Shown: positions 60,677 through 64,000 of the stretch, in pieces
How positions within the stretch are numbered: the first letter of the stretch is position 1
Layout of the letters: each line of letters starts with the position of its first letter
Source: Ruminococcus flavefaciens AE3010
GTDB lineage: Bacteria; Bacillota; Clostridia; Oscillospirales; Ruminococcaceae
DNA: 64,000 nt
Direction of reading: 5' to 3'
Assembly: GCF_000526795.1 (NCBI RefSeq)
Contig: NZ_JAGT01000001.1
Span: 2,082,001-2,146,000 of the forward strand
Position numbers and translations under genes: made by a program
The notes under the pieces: generated by a model
Databases searched by the model: none
The model's input: the letters and a program-made list of their open reading frames with translations, nothing else
Told to the model about the DNA's origin: nothing

Positions 60677-61672
60677 CTAAATGATGTAATTCTGAATGAG
60701 ATTAAAGAAATATCCGACAAGGATAATTCCGACCGTACAGATAGCGATGAAAATGCAAAGCAGCTTAGGCTTTATTGCCCTTTTCAGCATTATCATTGAC
60801 GGTAGTGACAGCGTAATAACGCCCATCATAAATGCGAGAACTACGCCGATCTTTGCACCCTTTGCGACCAGTGCTTCTGCAATGGGGATACAGCCGAAAA
60901 TGTCAGCATACATCGGTATACCGCAGATAGTGGCTATGATAACTCCGAACGGGTTGCCGGTTCCGAGAACTATGACTACCCATTCCTCCGGTATCCAGTT
61001 GTGAATAATGGCTCCGATTCCAACTCCGACTATGATATAGGGCAAAACTTTCTTTGCCGTTTCAGCTACTTGCTTCCAGGCGTATTTCATTCTATCACGC
61101 TTTGTAAGTTCATTCTGCGGAGTGTCAATGCTCTTGCCGTTTCGTATAAACTCCTCCACCTGATCTTCAAGGTGCAGCTTTTCGATAAGCGTACCGCCTG
61201 CAACTGCAATAACAAGTCCGACAACCACATATACTACAGCGACCTTCCAGCCGAAAATGCTCATCAGCAGGATAAGTGAACCGAGATCTACCATTGGTGA
61301 CGATATAAGAAATGAGAACGTCACGCCCAGCGGAAGTCCTGCACTTGTAAAGCCCATGAACAGCGGTATTGAGGAACAGGAGCAGAATGGTGTGATTGTT
61401 CCGAGCAAAGCTGCGATACAGTTTGCGCCGATACCGTGGAACCTGCCAAGTATCTTTTTCGTTCTTTCTGGTGGAAAATAGCTCTGTATATAGGTTATCA
61501 CAAATATCAGCACGCCTAGCAGAACCATTATTTTTATCATGTCATAGATGAAGAATTGCAGACTGCCGCCCAGCTTGCTCTCAGTATCAAGACCACAGGC
61601 GTTCAGCAAAGAGCCGATAAGCCTGTTCAGCCATTTCATGCCGAATATCTCATCCTGGATAAAGTCCCACAC
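60677..61672 (-). CDS. Permease of the DUF318/ArsP type
   Basis: 331 residues, about eight membrane helices. It has the cysteine motif ITPFCSCSSIPLFMGFTSAG in a membrane segment, typical of this permease family, some of which export trivalent organoarsenicals (ArsP). It starts with GTG and shares one base with the stop of the gene before (TAGTG). Together with the ArsR regulator and the thioredoxin it suggests metalloid or thiol-metal export. Confidence 0.9.
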   Translation of the reverse strand: MWDFIQDEIFGMKWLNRLIGSLLNACGLDTESKLGGSLQFFIYDMIKIMVLLGVLIFVITYIQSYFPPERTKKILGRFHGIGANCIAALLGTITPFCSCSSIPLFMGFTSAGLPLGVTFSFLISSPMVDLGSLILLMSIFGWKVAVVYVVVGLVIAVAGGTLIEKLHLEDQVEEFIRNGKSIDTPQNELTKRDRMKYAWKQVAETAKKVLPYIIVGVGIGAIIHNWIPEEWVVIVLGTGNPFGVIIATICGIPMYADIFGCIPIAEALVAKGAKIGVVLAFMMGVITLSLPSMIMLKRAIKPKLLCIFIAICTVGIILVGYFFNLIQNYII

Positions 61673-62118
61673 TATTCTTCATCGCCTCCGAGGATTTCGG
61701 TCAGTATCCCTGCTGCTGTCCTGACCATTTCCGGACAGAGCGTTCTGAATAGTCCGTTTGACCTTGCGAAATCCCTGCCTTCGTCTGTTCTGAGGTCACA
61801 GCCAAGAATGTCACGGCAGATATATGAACCCTTGCGCTTCTCAAACTCGTCAAGGAACTTAACTGCCATATCACGGCCTTTGGCACGGCTAGCTGTATCA
61901 TTGAGGTCGAACTGTCCGTATTTCATTCCGAGCACCATCAGCGCACCCGTACACGCACCGCAGACCTCGCCCTTGCACATTCCTCCGCCGAAGCAGGCGC
62001 CTATCTGAAAAGCCTGTTTTTCTGTTATACCGAACTGCTCTGCAAACGCCGCAAATACTGCCTGCGAGCACATATAGCCTTTCTCATAATACTGAACTGC
62101 TTTTGAAACATTATCCAT
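61672..62118 (-). CDS. C_GCAxxG_C_C-family redox protein
   Basis: 148 residues. The Cys pattern of the family is clear: YMCSQAVFAAFA, GACFGGGMCKGEVCGACTGA, then RDILGCDL and TLCPEMV. These small proteins are thought to be redox or metal-related; some are fused to redox enzymes. GGAGG precedes the ATG. It lies between the ArsR regulator and the permease. Confidence 0.9.
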   Translation of the reverse strand: MDNVSKAVQYYEKGYMCSQAVFAAFAEQFGITEKQAFQIGACFGGGMCKGEVCGACTGALMVLGMKYGQFDLNDTASRAKGRDMAVKFLDEFEKRKGSYICRDILGCDLRTDEGRDFARSNGLFRTLCPEMVRTAAGILTEILGGDEE

Positions 62119-62192
62119 TTTCTTATCCTCCGATTGTTATATTTAGATGTATCGATTTGTTCCCGCTGTTTAAAGCCGTATGACCATACGGC

Positions 62193-62501
62193 TTATTTAT
62201 TGCAGCAATTACAATCGTTTTCATTTACTGCCGTGATCTCTTTCAGGCAGTCCATAGCGATCTTAGCACCTTCCTGCGAAATAGAGTAGTGCATCCACTT
62301 GCCATCTTTTCTGCCGACCACAAGTCCGCTGTCGCAGAGCACCTTCATATGGTGAGAGAGTGTTGGTTGACTCAGGTGAAGCTCCTCAAGGAGATGACAG
62401 GCGCATAGTTCGCCGTTTTGCAGGATTCTGAATATCTGAACTCTGTTTTCATCACACAGGGCTTTGAATATTACCGTGATTTGCTTGTTTGATAACTCCA
62501 C
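62193..62501 (-). CDS. ArsR/SmtB-family transcriptional regulator
   Basis: 102 residues, GTG start at 62501 with GAGGTGAG before it. The sensor motif NGELCACHLLEEL with CxC in helix 3 fits the arsenic/antimony-binding type (ELCVCDL in ArsR), and the winged HTH is HLSQPTLSHHMKVLCDSGLV. A second Cys cluster is at the C-terminus (NDCNCCNK). It should repress its operon until metal binds. The operator-like palindrome overlaps its promoter. Confidence 0.95.
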   Translation of the reverse strand: MELSNKQITVIFKALCDENRVQIFRILQNGELCACHLLEELHLSQPTLSHHMKVLCDSGLVVGRKDGKWMHYSISQEGAKIAMDCLKEITAVNENDCNCCNK

Positions 62502-62530
62502 GTTCTCACCTCATATTGAAGATTTTCTAT

Positions 62531-62571
62531 ATTATATCATACGCATAGAAAAATGTCAATATGTTTTTCTA
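62531..62571 (-). promoter_or_regulatory. Promoter and ArsR operator
   Basis: Minus strand: TTGACA (62559-62554), 17-base spacer, TATAAT (62536-62531). The inverted repeat TAGAAAAA-N10-TTTTTCTA (62546-62571) covers the -35 box and is the likely ArsR site. Confidence 0.8.
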
Positions 62572-62578
62572 AATTCTA

Positions 62579-63145
62579 TTACAATCCCAGTCCGTATCCT
62601 GCGCCTATCCCTATCACCGCAGACAGAATAATGATCTTGATCGGGTGTACCTTTTTGAACGCAAGCACGGTGGTAACGGCGAATAATCCGAGGAATATCC
62701 AAAAGCCCGCTGAAGAAAAAACAGATATACTGATACCAGACGGAAAGAACACTGTCCTCGTAACAGATATAAAGGCTGCACCTATCATTCCGACTACGGC
62801 AGGCTTCAATCCAGACATGATACCGCCTACAGCTTTGCTTTTCTCATACTTCTCAAAACACTTTGCAATGATGAGTATAATGATAAATGACGGCAGAACA
62901 ATACCAAGTGTTGCGATGATTGCTCCGAGCACACCACAAGTTCTCATCCCTACAAATGTAGCCATATTCACTGCAAGCGGTCCGGGTGTGCTTTCACTCA
63001 AAGCCACAAAATCGACAAGTTCCTCTTGTGTCAGCCAGCCCTGACGTTCTGCTTCCGCCTGTATCATTGCGATCATTGCATATCCGCCGCCGAATGTGAA
63101 CGCACCTATTTTCAGAAAGGCAAGAAACAGTTTAATCAGTACCAT
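62579..63145 (-). CDS. Chromate transporter half-protein
   Basis: 188 residues. It starts KLFLAFLKIGAFTFGGGYAM, the signature of the CHR family, and has SESTPGPLAVNMATFVG. Short CHR proteins work as pairs of inverted topology; the partner is the gene directly upstream, with 14 bases overlap. The pair may export chromate, although in many anaerobes the physiological substrate is not known. Confidence 0.93.
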   Translation of the reverse strand: MVLIKLFLAFLKIGAFTFGGGYAMIAMIQAEAERQGWLTQEELVDFVALSESTPGPLAVNMATFVGMRTCGVLGAIIATLGIVLPSFIIILIIAKCFEKYEKSKAVGGIMSGLKPAVVGMIGAAFISVTRTVFFPSGISISVFSSAGFWIFLGLFAVTTVLAFKKVHPIKIIILSAVIGIGAGYGLGL

Positions 63146-63695
63146 TGCTTTGCTCCTTTCTGTTCAAAAGCGACCAAATCAAACCAAACAAGCCGCAGCC
63201 GATAATGACAAAGACAGCATCAATTTTCAGAAAAGCAGTCAGTACAAGTGAAAGCCCCATGATCGCATAGGAAAACGGTTGCTTTTTCTTCTTCACCTGA
63301 TGAAACATCATCCACAGGGCTTTCAGTATCAGTGCAAGCACGGCTGCTCTGATACCCATAAAAGCATACCTTACCGGTCTAATGCTCTGAAAATGCGTCA
63401 ATATCATGGAGATAAGCGAAATGATAAGAAACGATGGCAGGACAACTCCCAGCGTAGCCATGCACGCTCCGAGAAAACCCGATGTTTTATACCCTACAAA
63501 TGTTGCTGCATTGATAGCGATAGGTCCGGGCGTTGACTCGGAAATTGCAACAATATCAGATATTTCCTTTTCATTCAGCCATTTTTTGTTTTCGCATACT
63601 TCCTTCTGGATCAGCGGGATCATTGCATAACCGCCGCCGAAGGTAAAAGCCCCGATCTTCATAAAGGTCAGGAACAATTCAAGATTCTTATTCAC
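63132..63695 (-). CDS. Chromate transporter half-protein
   Basis: 187 residues from a GTG at 63695 with TAGGAG in front; the longer frame upstream has no ribosome binding site. It has FMKIGAFTFGGGYAMIPLIQ and SESTPGPIAINAATFVGYKT, the same two motifs as its neighbour, so the genes come from a duplication. Five to six membrane helices. It forms the heterodimer with the gene at 62579. Confidence 0.93.
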   Translation of the reverse strand: MNKNLELFLTFMKIGAFTFGGGYAMIPLIQKEVCENKKWLNEKEISDIVAISESTPGPIAINAATFVGYKTSGFLGACMATLGVVLPSFLIISLISMILTHFQSIRPVRYAFMGIRAAVLALILKALWMMFHQVKKKKQPFSYAIMGLSLVLTAFLKIDAVFVIIGCGLFGLIWSLLNRKEQSNGTD

Positions 63696-63714
63696 AATAT
63701 CACTCCTACAAAAA

Positions 63715-63743
63715 ATTATACCAAATGAAGTAATATTAGTCAA
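63715..63743 (-). promoter_or_regulatory. Promoter of the chromate transporter genes
   Basis: Minus strand: TTGACT (63743-63738), 17-base spacer, TATAAT (63720-63715). Confidence 0.8.
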
Positions 63744-63767
63744 TATCCGAAAATGCCAAGAATATAC

Positions 63768-63807
63768 TTGACATAAGTCGAAAAATATGTTATAATCGAC
63801 ATAAGTC
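63768..63807 (+). promoter_or_regulatory. Promoter of the DUF134 gene with twin GACATAAGTC boxes
   Basis: TTGACA (63768-63773), 17-base spacer, TATAAT (63791-63796). GACATAAGTC occurs at 63770-63779 and again at 63798-63807, one box on the -35 side and one just past the -10. Each is a near-palindrome (GAC-N4-GTC), so a repressor site is likely. Confidence 0.75.
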
Positions 63808-63824
63808 AGAAAGGAGATGCTATT

Positions 63825-64000
63825 ATGCCAAGACCTCAGAAATCACGCCGTATCTGTTGTTATCCCGATTACTGGAGCTTTGCACCCGATCAGGATACAG
63901 CAAACGATACGGTCGTTATGTCGCTTGATGAGTTTGAAACGATACGTCTGATAGATTATCAGTCAAAGACGCAGGAACAGTGTGCTCAGGAGATGAACGT
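63825..64000 (+). CDS. DUF134-family DNA-binding protein (3' partial)
   Basis: 58 residues are visible, starting MPRPQKSRRICCYPDYWSFA and followed by SLDEFETIRLIDY. This is the start of DUF134 (UPF0251) proteins, which have a sigma-4-like HTH beginning near the window end (TQEQCAQEMNV). AAAGGAG precedes the ATG. They are often next to metal- or redox-related genes and may bind a cofactor through the N-terminal cysteines. The rest is outside the window. Confidence 0.88.
   Translation, partial: MPRPQKSRRICCYPDYWSFAPDQDTANDTVVMSLDEFETIRLIDYQSKTQEQCAQEMN

Noticed and set aside
60421..60720. 99-codon frame overlapping the thioredoxin gene
   Set aside because: It is a shifted frame of a clearly conserved gene and has Ser/Arg-rich nonsense composition.

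Overview
The window looks like a chromosome segment of a low-to-middle GC Gram-positive anaerobe. A Ruminococcus-like member of the Clostridia is my best guess. The guess rests on the Firmicutes-type order adk-map-KOW protein-infA-rpmJ, a zinc-type short S14, a zinc-type adenylate kinase, AGGAGG ribosome binding sites, many MalFG-type sugar permeases without an ATPase, and DUF4190/DUF2752 membrane proteins. It is inference: there is no rRNA gene here to confirm it.

Layout. 1-1285 holds the end of a PDZ (HtrA-like) protein, a TIGR04086-type membrane protein and yajC. 1339-1580 is a GC-rich patch of hairpins. 1636-17601 is the S10-spc-alpha ribosomal supercluster on the minus strand (rpsJ to rplQ, with secY, adk, map, infA and rpoA). 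It is preceded by a promoter and a roughly 310-nt leader that contains a complete intrinsic terminator, so attenuation is likely. 17712-19526 is a membrane glycerophosphodiesterase with its own promoter.

19679-31752 is a long minus-strand sugar-uptake locus: one large binding protein, two MalFG permease pairs, an NHL/TPR protein, a YIP1-like protein and a DUF5696-like protein. 32175-34275 is a two-gene ABC exporter on the plus strand. 34424-39127 holds DUF4190 proteins, deoD, a polysaccharide flippase and a DUF2752 protein; a candidate small RNA with three 11-bp operator-like repeats lies at 35121-35254. 39399-46579 is a second minus-strand transport locus that combines sugar permeases, a membrane-fusion protein, a MacB-like extracellular protein and a lipoprotein made of a propeller-like half and a binding-protein half. 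Neither sugar locus contains an ATP-binding subunit, so both probably borrow a shared one encoded elsewhere.

47340-47663 is a tRNA-Gly/Arg/His operon with promoter and terminator. Downstream of it lies an accessory region (about 47.7-59.9 kb) with a tyrosine integrase, an excisionase-like protein, a HerA/FtsK-like ATPase, a serine resolvase and cargo. The most interesting cargo is a tightly coupled operon: a zinc-finger amidoligase, a 50-residue protein, a class II glutamine amidotransferase with Cys2, and the resolvase (58201 down to 55393). This looks like an amide-bond-forming or peptide-tagging system of unknown product. The region ends near a DUF1848 gene that has lost its C-terminal cysteine motif, followed by three 57-bp tandem repeats.

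60314-62501 is an ArsR-controlled permease/thioredoxin operon. 62579-63695 encodes a split chromate transporter, divergent from a DUF134 regulator that runs off the end of the window. Start codons were chosen from ribosome binding sites; family names come from motif recognition by eye, with no database search.
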